A DNA stretch of 64,000 nucleotides, taken from Boesenbergia rotunda. Its lineage: Eukaryota > Streptophyta > Magnoliopsida > Zingiberales > Zingiberaceae. The stretch lies in contig JAGFNQ010005388.1 of the NCBI GenBank assembly GCA_024364735.1, positions 433,292-497,291 of the forward strand, given 5' to 3'. This document shows, piece after piece, positions 44,899 to 56,289 of this stretch. The position numbers and the translations under genes were made by a program. How positions within the stretch are numbered: position 1 is the stretch's first letter; each line of letters starts with the position of its first letter. A model generated the notes under the pieces. The model ran no database searches. It saw only the letters and a list, made by a program, of their open reading frames with translations, and was not told the origin of the DNA.

Positions 44899-46209
44899 TG
44901 TAGCGACCCGCCTTCTCCTGCCTTAGACGGATCGTTACTTTTGTCTACTTCTCGACTCTAATGCACGACTAAAATGCGGAAATCTTTTTTTTTCTTTTTA
45001 ATCTATCTAAGAATGATATTCTAACTCAAATAGTCATGCATAATACCATGTCACACTTTCTTTCTCAAAAACTCGTAAGAAAATACTTATTGAAACTTAC
45101 CTCGCCCAACTCAGCTTACGGGTATCAGTCGACTGATACTGTACCAGTCGACTGATAAGTCTGAAACCTGTTTTTCAGATTCGAAGCCTTGTTTCAAAAC
45201 TCCACCAAACCTATACTTTCGAGCCATATAAAATCATGACACCATTTCTATACTCTATACCAGTTTTCTAAACAATTTAGCCAATCAAAACGAATCCATA
45301 AACTTGAAATTAGGACTTTTGCGGAATTTAGCAAGTTATGAAAAATCTACATAGACTTTAAGCTAGAGTTTGTACCAAACTTAACTTCTAACCATTGAAA
45401 CTCATCACACAAAATTTTGAAACATCCCTAAGGCATTATCAAATGAGAAAGCAACTTTTCTAAACATACTTAAGCAATAAAAACTTGATCAAAAGGGAAA
45501 TTAATACTATCTTGGCACATGCATCTATTTCTCTAACAAAGTATCAATATTTCAAACCACCCACACTTCTACTCATCCAATGCAATCATAAGGATATGTA
45601 TGCTAAATGAAATGACATGGAATCTTTACTCTAAGAAATTGAGCATGTAAAACTATCCAAAGCTTAAATGTTCGCTAAACTCCATAAAGCAAGAACTTGA
45701 AATTTGAATAAACTAAAACATTGTAATTCAAATAACTAAATTGTCTCGTCTCAAGGATCTCTCCAAAATCAGCCACCACACACACTTTACTCAGCACCGC
45801 CTCGTCGCCTTCCTTCAGAATTGCTTGCCTTTACCTTTATCTGCAGTAAGAGGAAATGCAACTAGTAAGCAAAAAGCTTAGTAAGTACTATCTAGCTCAC
45901 AAAATCTCGAAATGTGCAAACATGCTTCTTGAACAATATGAAATCACATGAGATACTTATATGCTTGAAAGAAAACTAAGAACATGTGTAACTCAAAACA
46001 TGCATACTCAAGCATTAATAAATCTCAACTCACTTTTCTTGGCTTAACTTGAAACTTTAGCAATTCTTTAACTTAAAGTCTTTCTTTAACTCTTTGAAAA
46101 CTTTCTTAAACTTTAGAAAACTTTGCTAAAGCATATACTTGAAAATAATAATCACTTGGATCCACTGAAGACGTAAGTACCATCTCATGCGCGTTCCCTA
46201 AAAGGTTGG

Positions 46210-46600
46210 GGTAGCGAGCCACCAATCCTAATAGAGCAGACCTTGGTCTACCAGGGCCAAGACCTTGGAATTGGACACCTGGATTTCTTTAACGACGCCC
46301 TTGGACGCCGGGTACTGGCCTTAGAAAATAAAATAGCTTTTCTTTCTTTTCTTTCTTATCTGTAAATGCCTTGGCATTTTCTCGAGCACCTTGCGTGCTA
46401 AAATCCCTAAGTCTTGACTTTTGGGGATTTCTTAAGGCCTTGGCCTTTTCTTTTCTTATCTGTAAATGCCTTGGCATTTTGTCGAGCACCTTGCGTGCTA
46501 AAATCCCTAAGTCTTGACTTTTGGGGATTTCTTAAGGCCTTGGCCTTTTCTTTTCTTATCTTTATCTTCTCATTTCTTTTCTCATAGCTTTTCTTGGACC
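46210..46600 (-). repeat. Hairpin-rich tandem region in Tekay LTR
   Basis: Two ~115-bp units, each with ATGCC-TT-GGCAT, GCAC-CTTGC-GTGC, AAATCCC-t-AAGTC-TT-GACTT-tt-GGGGATTT and AAGGCC-TT-GGCCTT, and upstream AGACC-TT-GGTCT (46219-46230). The other LTR has the same at about 53174-53565. Arms differ while the TT centre stays. Confidence 0.8.
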
Positions 46601-47150
46601 CTAACCTCATATAGGGCACTCAATAAAATATATAAGCATATAATGAACTAAGATCACATGCAAAAATCTTAACAAGAAGTAAATATCTCTTTTAAAAATT
46701 TTTAAGGGAAATTCTTGCGGAAAAACCGCCTCTTACTGCAGATGAGCAGTACTTACATTGATATCTTGGACTTACAACCAAGATTGACGTCTAGGGCTCG
46801 GGAGAAACTTGAGATCTCGGAGAATTCTTCGCGCCTACGCGTTCCTCTCGTCGCGGGGATCCCAAATATAGGAATATCTCTTGGAGGAGAACCTTGGCCG
46901 GCCCCCTTGGCCTTGGTGTTGGTTGGCGTCGCCCAAGAGAGGAGAGGGAGAGAAGTCGGCGCAAGGTGCTGGGCGAGGGAGAGAAAGGGTTTAGGTTGAG
47001 AGAAAATAAAATTTCTCTCTTTAATTATCTATTTATACTTATGGGGCGAATTTACCTAATTATACCTTATCTATTGTTTCGCCCAGCTTATTTCAACAAA
47101 ACCAACCAGCCCAGCTGGTCGCGCGCGTGCTTGTTCTTGCGGTGGTCGCG

Positions 47151-47162
47151 GGTTCGAACCCC
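47151..47162. promoter_or_regulatory. Perfect polymerase III B-box-like sequence in Tekay LTR
   Basis: GGTTCGAACCCC, also at 54115-54126 in the other LTR. It equals the T-arm/B-box consensus of tRNA genes and is palindromic around TTCGAA. No cloverleaf or A box is visible nearby, so it may be chance or a remnant. Confidence 0.35.
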
Positions 47163-47326
47163 CTGCTTGCTCTTTAACGTTTTTTTTTTAAAATATACTA
47201 AACGGACTCGGAAAATTCCATAAAAATATTCTAAAAATCCCTAAAAATATCTAGAATATTTCTAAACCATTTTTAAATAATTCTAAGGACTTTAAGAACT
47301 AAAAATGGGAATTTTGGGGCATTACA

Positions 47327-47342
47327 ATCCCCCATACCTTAT
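47327..47342 (-). promoter_or_regulatory. Polypurine tract of Tekay element
   Basis: Minus strand AAGGTATGGGGGAT directly before the TG of the LTR. Confidence 0.85.
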
Positions 47343-47361
47343 GAAAAGTTCGTCCTCGAAC

Positions 47362-50133
47362 TTAGAATAATTCTGGATATCTCTCTCTCATGCTGTCCTC
47401 ACGTTCCCAAGTAGCCTCTTCATGCTTTTGATTCTGCCAGATGACCTTCACTAGTGGCACTTCTCTGTTTCTTAATCTTTTAACTGCTTTGTCCACTATC
47501 TGTGTCGATCTGCTCTCATAACTAAGATCTTCTTGGATCTGTACTGACTGAGGCTGAATCACTTGGCTAGGGTCATGAATACACTTCTTTAGCATGGAGA
47601 CATGGAATGTACTGTGGATAGCTGACATATCCTCTGGTAAGTCCAACTCATATGCTACCTTACCAACCCTCCTTATGATCTTGTAGGGTCCTATGTAGCG
47701 AGGACTTAGCTTACCCTTTTTACCAAATCTCATCACTCCCTTCATAGGAGCGACCTTGAGAAATACTGAATCTCCAACTTGGAATTCAAGTGGCCTACGG
47801 CGTGTGTCAGCATAACTTTTCTGTCTACTCTGGGCAGTCTCAATCCTCTGGCGGATCGTCTGGATAGCCTGAGTGGTCTCATCTATAAGCTCAGTCTGGC
47901 TGTCTAGTCCTGACTCCATCTCTTTCTTCTCACCAGCTTCTTGCCAACATATGGGTGATCTACATTTCCTGCCATATAATGCCTCATAAGGTGCCATCTT
48001 GATAGTGGCCTGATAGCTATTGTTGTAGGCAACCTCAGCTAAGCACAGAAATTTGCACCAACTACCTTTAAAGTCCAACGCACAAGCCCTTAGCATGTCT
48101 TCTAAAATCTGATTTACTCTCTCTGTTTGTCCATCTGTCTGGGGATGGAAAGCTGTGCTGAACTGAAGTCTGGTGCCTAGGGCGTCCTGAACACACCTTC
48201 AAAAATGGGAGGTGAACCGCCCATCTCTGTCAGACACGATCGACCTCGGAACTCCGTGAAGCCTGATCACTTCTTTTACGTACAGCTGTGCTAATTGCTC
48301 TACCGAATGCGATAACTTGATGGCTAGGAAGTGGGCAGACTTGGTCAATCTGTCCACTATCACCCATATTGCATCGTGTCCATGGGTGGTCCTTGGAAGA
48401 CCTGTGATAAAGTCCATGGATATCTCTTCCCACTTCCACTCTGGAATGGGAAGAGGCTGCAGAACTCCTCCTGGTCTCTGGTGCTCTGCTTTGACTCTCT
48501 GGCAGGTCAAGCAGGTACTGATATATCTGGCCACGTCTCGCTTGAGTCCAGACCACCAGAATCTTTGCTTTACATCTTGGTACATCTTAATAGAACCAGG
48601 GTGCATAGAGTACGGGGTACTGTGGGCTTCTTCTAAAATATTCTTTCTTAGTTCCTCATCATTGGGGACGCAAAGGCGGTCTCCAAGATTGAGGATGCCA
48701 CTATCTGATACTCGAAACTCTGAATTTTCTGCCTCTTGGATCTCTTGCTTGATCTTCTGGATCTCTGGATCTTGACTTTGCTCTCTTTGTATATCCACAA
48801 GCAGGGTTGACTCTAAAGTCAATGCAGAAAGTTGCCCAATTATTACCTCGACTCCAAAATCCTTTATTTCTTTCTGAAGTGGTGGAGACAGTGATGATAA
48901 GGACATCAGTGCTGCACAGGATTTCCTACTCAGTGCATCTGCCACTTTATTAGCTTTACCTGGGTGGTAGAGGATTTCACAGTCATAATCTTTGACCAAC
49001 TCTAGCCACCTGCGCTGCCTCATATTCAGGTCCTTCTGAGTGAAGAAGTACTTCAAACTTTGATGGTCTATGAAGATTCTGCACTGCACTCCATACAGGT
49101 AGTGTCTCCAGAGCTTTAGTGCGAAAACCACAGCTGCTAGCTCAAGGTCGTGGGTAGGGTAATTCTTCTCATAGTCCTTGAGCTGTCTGGAGGCGTATGC
49201 TATTACCTTACCATCTTGCATGAGGACAGCTCCAAGGCCCATCTTGGATGCATCACTGTAGATGTCAAAGGTCTTGTCACTCTCTGGAACAGTCAAGATG
49301 GGAGCACTGGTCAGTCTCTTCTTCAACTCTAGAAAACTGTGCTCGCATTTATCTGACCATTCAAACTTCTTGTTCTTTCTGGTCAAGGCTGTGAGTGGAG
49401 AAGCTATCCTGGAAAAGTCCTCCACAAATTTTCTGTAATATCCTGCCAGGCCTAAGAAGCTTCTGATCTCACTGGCATTCTTGGGTCTACACCAGTTGCT
49501 GACTGCTTCTATCTTGGCTGGATCAACTTGAATGTCCTCTTTGGATACAATGTGACCTAGGAAAGTCACCTGATCTAGCCAAAACTCACACTTTGAGAAT
49601 TTGGCGTACAACTCCTTCTGGTATAAGGTTTGCAACACTATCTTCAGGTGTTCTTCATGTTCTTTCCGAGTCTTTGAATACACTAGGATATCATCAATGA
49701 AGGCAATGACGAACTTGTCCAGAAAATCTTTGAACACTCTATTCATTAGATCCATAAACGTCGCAGGGGCGTTTGTCACTCCAAAGGGCACGACCACAAA
49801 CTCATAGTGCCCATATCTTGTACTGAAAGCAGTCCTTGGCACATCACTCTCCTTCACTCTGAGCTGATGGTAACCTGATCGCAGATCTATCTTGGAGAAC
49901 ACTGTGGCTCCTTTCAGCTGATCAAATAAATCATCTATCCTTGGCAAAGGATATCTGTTCTTGATGGTTACCTTATTCAAAGCTCGATAATCTATGCACA
50001 TTCGCATAGATCCATCTTTCTTCTTGACCAACAGTACAGGAGCTCCCCAAGGTGAATGACTAGGGCGGATGAAACCCTTGTCAAGCAGCTCGTGCAATTG
50101 TTCTTGTAATTCTTTCAGTTCTGCTGGTGCCAT
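47362..50133 (-). pseudogene. pol: Pol of Tekay: reverse transcriptase, RNase H, integrase, chromodomain
   Basis: One frame with a single TGA at about 48199-48201, where Trp is expected. From the N-terminal side on the minus strand: WGAPVLLVKKKDGSMRMCID, YPLPRIDDLFDQLKGA, catalytic FIDDILVYS (about 49680-49706), RNase H with FDIYSDASKMGLGAVLMQDG and YPTHDLELAAVVFALK, integrase finger HPGSIKMYQDVKQRFWW ending CLTCQRVKAEH, integrase core MDFITGLPRT and VSDRDGRFTSHF, then past the stop FHPQTDGQTERVNQ with the catalytic Glu. The C-terminus VPLVKVIWQNQKHEEATWE is a chromodomain-like tail thought to steer insertion to heterochromatin. All catalytic residues I can see are kept. Confidence 0.93.
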
Positions 50134-50600
50134 GCGATAAGGTGCCTTCGAAATTGGGTGGGTTCCTGGACCAACTCAATTTCAAACTCAATTTCTCGAT
50201 TGGGAAGGAGTCCTGGCAACTCTTCAGAAAACACCTCAGGATAGTCACAGACTACCCTCACTTCTTCTCTCTTCAATCCTTCTCCTTGACTTGCATCCAC
50301 TATATGAGCTAGAAAACCAGAGCACCCCTTCTCTAACATTCTCTGAGATTGTAAGGTAGATAGGAACCTATTTATCTTTCTCCTTGGGTCTCCAATAAAC
50401 TCAAATGGAGGTTCTGCTTCCGGTGTGAACTTGACTTTTCTCTTGCGGCAGTCTATAGAAGCATTATACTTGCTCAAGAAGTCCATTCCTAAAATGACAT
50501 CGTAATCCTTCATCTCAGGGACTACCAAGTCACTGTAGAGCTCTCGGTTGGAAATCTAGATTGATACTGCCCTTAGCCTCTCAGTAGGGTCATCACTTCC
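50115..50600 (-). pseudogene. Protease of Tekay, C-terminal half
   Basis: Minus strand MKDYDVILGMDFLSKYNASI is the second half of a retropepsin-like domain, followed by the linker to reverse transcriptase (FSEELPGLLPNREIEFEIEL). The active-site half (DSGATHSF in relatives) is missing: the sequence passes from gag text (NDEVLNNL) to ISNRELYSDLVVPEM within about 100 bp and includes a stop near 50556. A one-base frameshift near 50150 separates it from pol. The protein is therefore inactive. Confidence 0.85.
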
Positions 50601-50619
50601 CCTGACGGTAAGGTTGTTA

Positions 50620-51440
50620 AGAACTTCATCGTTCAACCTTTCTGGTGGCCTTTATACTGTTTAAGTAGTGCTCAGTGATCAAAGCACTACTTATTAGTTC
50701 TTCGGAGGTTTGCAGCCTCTTAACACCGCTAGCCCCCTTTAACGCTATCTCAGGCCTTAACATCTTGAGCATTAGCCTAACTATCTCTTTTTCTGTGCTA
50801 ACTAGCTCTGGGCACAGATGAGCTAACCGCTTAAACATCTTCACTGCTTCATCCACGGATAGTTCTCCTTGTCTGAACTCCGTGAATTCATCATAATGCT
50901 TATTGGTTTCTTGCATGTGAAAGTATTCTTCGAAGAACTCAGTCTCGAAGTCGGCCCATGTCATCTGGCTGACATTTCTCTTGGCCTTGACTCTCTTCCA
51001 CTATATTCTAGCATCTCCCGTAAGGCAGAGAGATGCACACTTTATCTTCTCTACCTCATGCCAGTCCAGTAGCCCTACTATTCTTTCCAACGTTTTGAAC
51101 CATGCTTAAGCATCCCATGGTTTGCTTGTGCCTGGGAAGTTCCCTGGCTTCAGTTTCTCCTACTGAATGAGGTACGCTTCTTGCCTTACTTCCCTTGCCG
51201 AACTACAGATGTAATCGATGGGTCTTCGATCACAACTGGTGCCACTACATTCACCACCGGCGAGGTAATAATAACGACCTGCTGGTTAGCCATCCTAGTG
51301 GCAATAACTTGCTGTTGTTCTGCTAACTGTCTCTGTAACTGAGCCACCACGTCTAAGAGATTTGGTGGGGGTACTGACTCTGTTGCCTCTTGCCCTCTAG
51401 GAGCTTGCTCCTCGTTTTGGGCCTTTCTAGGACGTCCTCA
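50620..51440 (-). pseudogene. gag: Gag of Tekay, without zinc knuckle
   Basis: Minus strand: a Gln-rich N-terminal part (LLDVVAQLQRQLAEQQQVIA, about 51300-51360), then, with two or three stops and a frameshift near 51100-51180, the gag core WHEVEKIKCASLCLTGDARI, MTWADFETEFFEEYF and FTEFRQGELSVDEAVKMFKR through LITEHYLNSIKATRKVER. The CCHC knuckle that normally follows is deleted along with the protease start. The stop at 50999-51001 stands for Trp (ARI*W). Confidence 0.88.
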
Positions 51441-51863
51441 AATGTATAACTTAACACTTAATGGTAATGTTCCCAAACTTGCTTTAGGATATAACAAGAC
51501 CTTGGTCTTGATTCTTATCTCATTTCTTAGTCCTAGAACTCGTTCTAGGGCTTAGCAAGACCTTGGTCTTACTCAAAACTTTTATCAAGCACCTTGCGTG
51601 CCATAATCCCAAAACTTACTTTTGGGCAAATCAAGTAAGTACTTAAGCATTTCTCTAATATCCATTCTAGGGATTAAGCATGATTCCGTGATACTAAGGT
51701 ATTAAACATGCTTCCTTGTTCTATGCACATATGAGTAAGTACTTAAGCATTTCTCTATATTGCAATTAAGTAAAGGAGCAATAGAAAAACTGAAACTTAA
51801 AGCTTTCTTACTTGAAGACGGCAAGGTTGATGCTGATATGTGTGTGATGCTGGAGAATGGGAA
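51441..51863 (-). other. Leader of Tekay with perfect hairpins
   Basis: No ORF. CAAGACC-TT-GGTCTTG (51494-51509), CCTAGAAC-TC-GTTCTAGG (51532-51549), AAGACC-TT-GGTCTT (51557-51570) and CCCAAAA-CTTA-CTTTTGGG (51608-51625) are perfect or near-perfect inverted repeats in 130 bp. Confidence 0.8.
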
Positions 51864-51881
51864 CTTGGCTCTGATACCACC
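51864..51881 (-). promoter_or_regulatory. Primer binding site of Tekay
   Basis: Minus strand TGGTATCAGAGCCAAG, two bases inside the LTR end; initiator-Met type. Confidence 0.9.
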
Positions 51882-54288
51882 TGTAGCGACCCGCCTTCTC
51901 CTGCCTTAGATGGATCGTTACTTTTGTCTACTTCTCGACTCTAATGCACGACTAAAATGCGGAAATCTTTTTTTTTCTTTTTAATCTATCTAAGAATGAT
52001 ATTCTAACTCAAATAGTCATGCATAATACCATGTCACACTTTCTTTCTCAAAAACTCGTAAGAAAATACTTATTGAAACTTGCCTCGCCCAACTCAGCTT
52101 ACGGGTATCAGTCGACTGATAAGTCTGAAACCTGTTTTTCAGATTCGAAGCCTTGTTTCAAAACTCCACCAAACCTATACTTTCGAGCCATATAAAATCA
52201 TGACACCATTTCTATACTCTATACCAGTTTTCTAAACAATTTAGCCAATCAAAACGAATCCATAAACTTGAAATTAGGACTTTTGCGGAATTTAGCAAGT
52301 TATGAAAAATCTACATAGACTTTAAGCTAGAGTTTGTACCAAACTTAACTTCTAACCATTGAAACTCATCACACAAAATTTTGAAACATCCCTAAGGCAT
52401 TATCAAATGAGAAAGCAACTTTTCTAAACATACTTAAGCAATAAAAACTTGATCAAAAGGGAAATTAATACTATCTTGGCACATGCATCTATTTCTCTAA
52501 CAAAGTATCAATATTTCAAACCACCCACACTTCTACTCATCCAATGCAATCATAAGGATATGTATGCTAAATGAAATGACATGGAATCTTTACTCTAAGA
52601 AATTGAGCATGTAAAACTATCCAAAGCTTAAATGTTCGCTAAACTCCATAAAGCAAGAACTTGAAATTTGAATAAACTAAAACATTGTAATTCAAATAAC
52701 TAAATTGTCTCGTCTCAAGGATCTCTCCAAAATCAGCCACCACACACACTTTACTCAGCACCGCCTCGTCGCCTTCCTTCAGAATTGCTTGCCTTTACCT
52801 TTATCTGCAGTAAGAGGAAATGCAACTAGTAAGCAAAAAGCTTAGTAAGTACTATCTAGCTCACAAAATCTCGAAATGTGCAAACATGCTTCTTGAACAA
52901 TATGAAATCACATGAGATACTTATATGCTTGAAAGAAAACTAAGAACATGTGTAACTCAAAACATGCATACTCAAGCATTAATAAATCTCAACTCACTTT
53001 TCTTGGCTTAACTTGAAACTTTAGCAATTCTTTAACTTAAAGTCTTTCTTTAACTCTTTGAAAACTTTCTTAAACTTTAGAAAACTTTGCTAAAGCATAT
53101 ACTTGAAAATAATAATCACTTGGATCCACTGAAGACGTAAGTACCATCTCATGCGCGTTCCCTAAAAGGTTGGGGTAGCGAGCCACCAATCCTAATAGAG
53201 CAGACCTTGGTCTACCAGGGCCAAGACCTTGGAATTGGACACCTGGATTTCTTTAACGACGCCCTTGGACGCCGGGTACTGGCCTTAGAAAATAAAATAG
53301 CTTTTCTTTCTTTTCTTTCTTATCTGTAAATGCCTTGGCATTTTCTCGAGCACCTTGCGTGCTAAAATCCCTAAGTCTTGACTTTTGGGGATTTCTTAAG
53401 GCCTTGGCCTTTTCTTTTCTTATATGTAAATGCCTTGGCATTTTCTCGAGCACCTTGCGTGCTAAAATCCCTAAGTCTTGACTTTTGGGGATTTCGTAAG
53501 GCCTTGGCCTTTTCTTTTCTTATCTTTATCTTCTCTTTTCTTTTCTCATAGCTTTTCTTGGACCCTAACCTCATATAGGGCACTCAATAAAATATATAAG
53601 CATATAATGAACTAAGATCACATGCAAAAATCTTAACAAGAAGTAAATATCTCTTTTAAAAATTTTTAAGGGAAATTCTTGCGGAAAAACCGCCTCTTAC
53701 TGCAGGTGAGCAGTACTTACATTGATATCTTGGACTTACAACCAAGATTGACGTCTAGGGCTCGGGAGAAACTTGAGATCTCGGAGAATTCTTCGCGCCT
53801 ACGCGTTCCTCTCGTCGCGGGGATCCCGAATATAGGAATATCTCTTGGAGGAGAACCTTGGCCGGCCCCCTTGGCCTTGGTGTTGGTTGGCGTCGCCCAA
53901 GAGAGGAGAGGGAGAGAAGTCGGCGCAAGGTGCTGGGCGAGGGAGAGAAAGGGTTTAGGTTGAGAGAAAATAAAATTTCTCTCTTTAATTATCTATTTAT
54001 ACTTATGGGGCGAATTTACCTAATTATACCTTATCTATTGTTTCGCCCAGCTTATTTCAACAAAACCAACCAGCCCAGCTGGTCGCGCGCGTGCTTGTTC
54101 TTGCGGTGGTCGCGGGTTCGAACCCCCTGCTTGCTCTTTAACGTTTTTTTTTAAAATATACTAAACGGACTCGGAAAATTCCATAAAAATATTCTAAAAA
54201 TCCCTAAAAATATCTAGAATATTTCTAAACCATTTTTAAATAATTCTAAGGACTTTAAGAACTAAAAATGAGAATTTTGGGCGTTACA
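51882..54288 (-). repeat. Tekay 5' LTR
   Basis: 2407 bp. It matches 44899-47326 except for about a dozen substitutions and a 19-bp difference at 52106-52122, where only one CAGTCGACTG copy is present instead of two. Confidence 0.95.
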
Positions 54289-54293
54289 GAAAC

Positions 54294-55224
54294 CAAGGGT
54301 TAATCAATCCAATTAATCATCAATCCCTTTTGTTATTCTCTCCTCTCCCTCACGTTCTCTCTCCTAGGGCTAATTGGCATCGCAAGACAAAGGGGAAAGA
54401 GGAGCTCGGTAGGAGGAAGAAAAGAGGGTCTTTTCTCTTCCTTTTCTCTTCTTCTTCATTGTGCGCACACCACAAGCAAGGAGGAGACCTTGGTCGGCGC
54501 CGGCGGATCAAGGAAGGAGGTCTTTCACTTCTTCTTGGCCGGCGGCGATAGTTGAGGGTGGAGGAGGGTGGTCGGCTAGTTGGGGATGTTGAAAAGAGAT
54601 TCAATCTCTTCTTCTTCTTCTTCTACTTCATCTTCCTCTTCACTCTTTGGAACCGGAACATGCGAGGAGGTGGTAGCCTCCATCTTGGCCGGCGGCAACT
54701 CAAATGGTGAGGGGTAGGTTTTCGGCCAAGGAAGAAGGAAGGTAGAAGAAAGGATTGGTGGGTGCCTTGGTGTTCCTGGTTCTTGGTAGCTCGTCGCCCA
54801 CACGACGTCCGGGAGGGGAGAGACATAAGGTAGAAGGTTACGAGGTAAAAGGGAAGGTATAATTTCCTCCCTTAGCTCCTTTTGTTCTTTTGGTGCCTTG
54901 TTGTTTAGCCTCGTCATTTTATGTGTATTAGTTAATTATTTTGACTTCGTATCATGTTTAATAATTAATTAATTAGACCCTGACCATAAACACAAGAACC
55001 GGTGATGCACTCGTCATTTCTTCCGCGGTCGTTTGGTTAGGAGAACTACAAGGCACGATCTTTGTGATTGACCAAGTTGTAATTTGTACCGAACGATACG
55101 ATGATGAGATGGTCGTTGGGAGACGGGTCTCCATTCGGATTAATTTTTAATCCGTAGACATGGAGAGATCTCTCAAGGATGACCAAGTCTTCGCTAGGGA
55201 AAACCCGCCAAGTCATACCCAACA
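54294..55224 (+). repeat. Element G 5' LTR, downstream part
   Basis: Ends GTCATACCCAACA. The outer ~400 bp agree with the A LTR, but 54330-54780 (GGGCTAATTGGCATCGCAAG, GTCGGCGCCGGCGG) is a different central module from the GCTCACGCAACTTG module of A. Confidence 0.9.
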
Positions 55225-56289
55225 ATTGGTATCAGAGTTGAGATTTCCAGTTTTGTGTGTTCAGGATTCGTTAATTTATGCATTTTTTTCATATATTTTA
55301 TTTTGCTGGATGATATGTGGATGTGTGTAGGCTAATTTTGTGTTGCAGGCACTAGATTCCAACTTATCATGACCAAATAATTGATGTATGTGATGGTTGT
55401 GCTATTTTTGTAAATTAATTAAATCCTCGGGGTTGACGAGACTAGGTAGTATTTAATTTTTGTAATTAAATATGACACATGTTTAGCCGAGCTCATTATT
55501 TTACTTTCGATCTAGTTTTCATGTACACTCCTTCGTGGAGTATAAGATCGATGATGTAAATAATTAGCTAGTCATTTCGGCTCGGAGATCCCTCAAGGTG
55601 GCTTGCACATAAGAAAGGGAGGAGCGGACGAAGTGACGATATGACTGGAGACGCATTGGAGATCAAGGCCATGAAAAGTTGGAAAATCTAGGATTTTCTA
55701 TTTTCATTGTGTTGGTTATGTGCATGTCGTGTGTGTGTGCTTGTTAGAATTCCTCAAACTAAATTACTAAGTGGGAGAGGGACCCTAAGGGTCCCGTGGC
55801 CTCCATTACAATCTGACATGTGATGCGAACAAGCCCGCACGTTAGCTCTGAGTGCCTTCCTCCATAACGGATAAGCTTGTTCTGCGGATCACAAGATCAG
55901 AAAAGATTATAGGGAATTATTGAAGAGCGTGTGTACTTCCCCAACGGAAGGTACATAATCGTAAATAATTCTCTTAGTGTCGTGTACTGGTAAACACTTA
56001 GATACAAATATTAGTATCCTCCCCAACGGAGTCACTGCTAATAATTTGTAGGGTCGAAGTGAACCAACTATTAATCTTACTTTTAAAAAAGTTATGTTGA
56101 CAAGATAGTAAAATTGATGGGTAAAACCTTCTCTAACGAATGTAGAGTTCGTATACGTCCACACTAACGTGGCATGTGAATTCTCGGTGTTTGAGGTGTT
56201 GGTTGATTTTGACAAATTTATTATTTTGAGGAATCAATTCATTTTTGAATTCTAAAGTAGTTTATGTTGTGATTCTCAGGATTTTCAAA
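55225..56289 (+). other. Primer binding site and leader of element G
   Basis: TTGGTATCAGAGTTGAG at 55226-55242 is the primer binding site. The remaining kilobase is untranslated and collinear with 16519-17581 of element A. Confidence 0.82.

Larger units (their letters stand above)
44899..47326 (-). repeat. Tekay 3' LTR
   Basis: 2428 bp. It contains two CAGTCGACTG copies (45125-45134 and 45144-45153), a two-copy tandem repeat of about 115 bp (46365-46560), and on the minus strand TATAAATAG near 47027-47036, a plausible U3 TATA box. Confidence 0.95.
44899..54288 (-). mobile_element. Ty3/Gypsy Tekay (Del) chromovirus, minus strand, young
   Basis: LTRs of 2428 and 2407 bp that begin TGTAAYGCCC and end GGGTCGCTACA on the minus strand, and differ by eye at only about ten to twelve bases plus one 19-bp indel. 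TSD GAAAC on both sides. It encodes gag, part of a protease, reverse transcriptase, RNase H, integrase and a C-terminal chromodomain-like tail, the order of chromoviruses; the 2.4-kb LTR suits Tekay. It is the least decayed element of the window but has a deletion at the gag/protease junction, one frameshift and one stop. Confidence 0.94.

Noticed and set aside
47100..47170. tRNA gene
   Set aside because: Only a T-arm-like sequence is present; no acceptor, D or anticodon arms can be drawn.
46715..47223. ORFs in the Tekay LTRs (also 53679-54154)
   Set aside because: Duplicated with the LTR, opposite in sense to the element, no domain; treated as chance ORFs.
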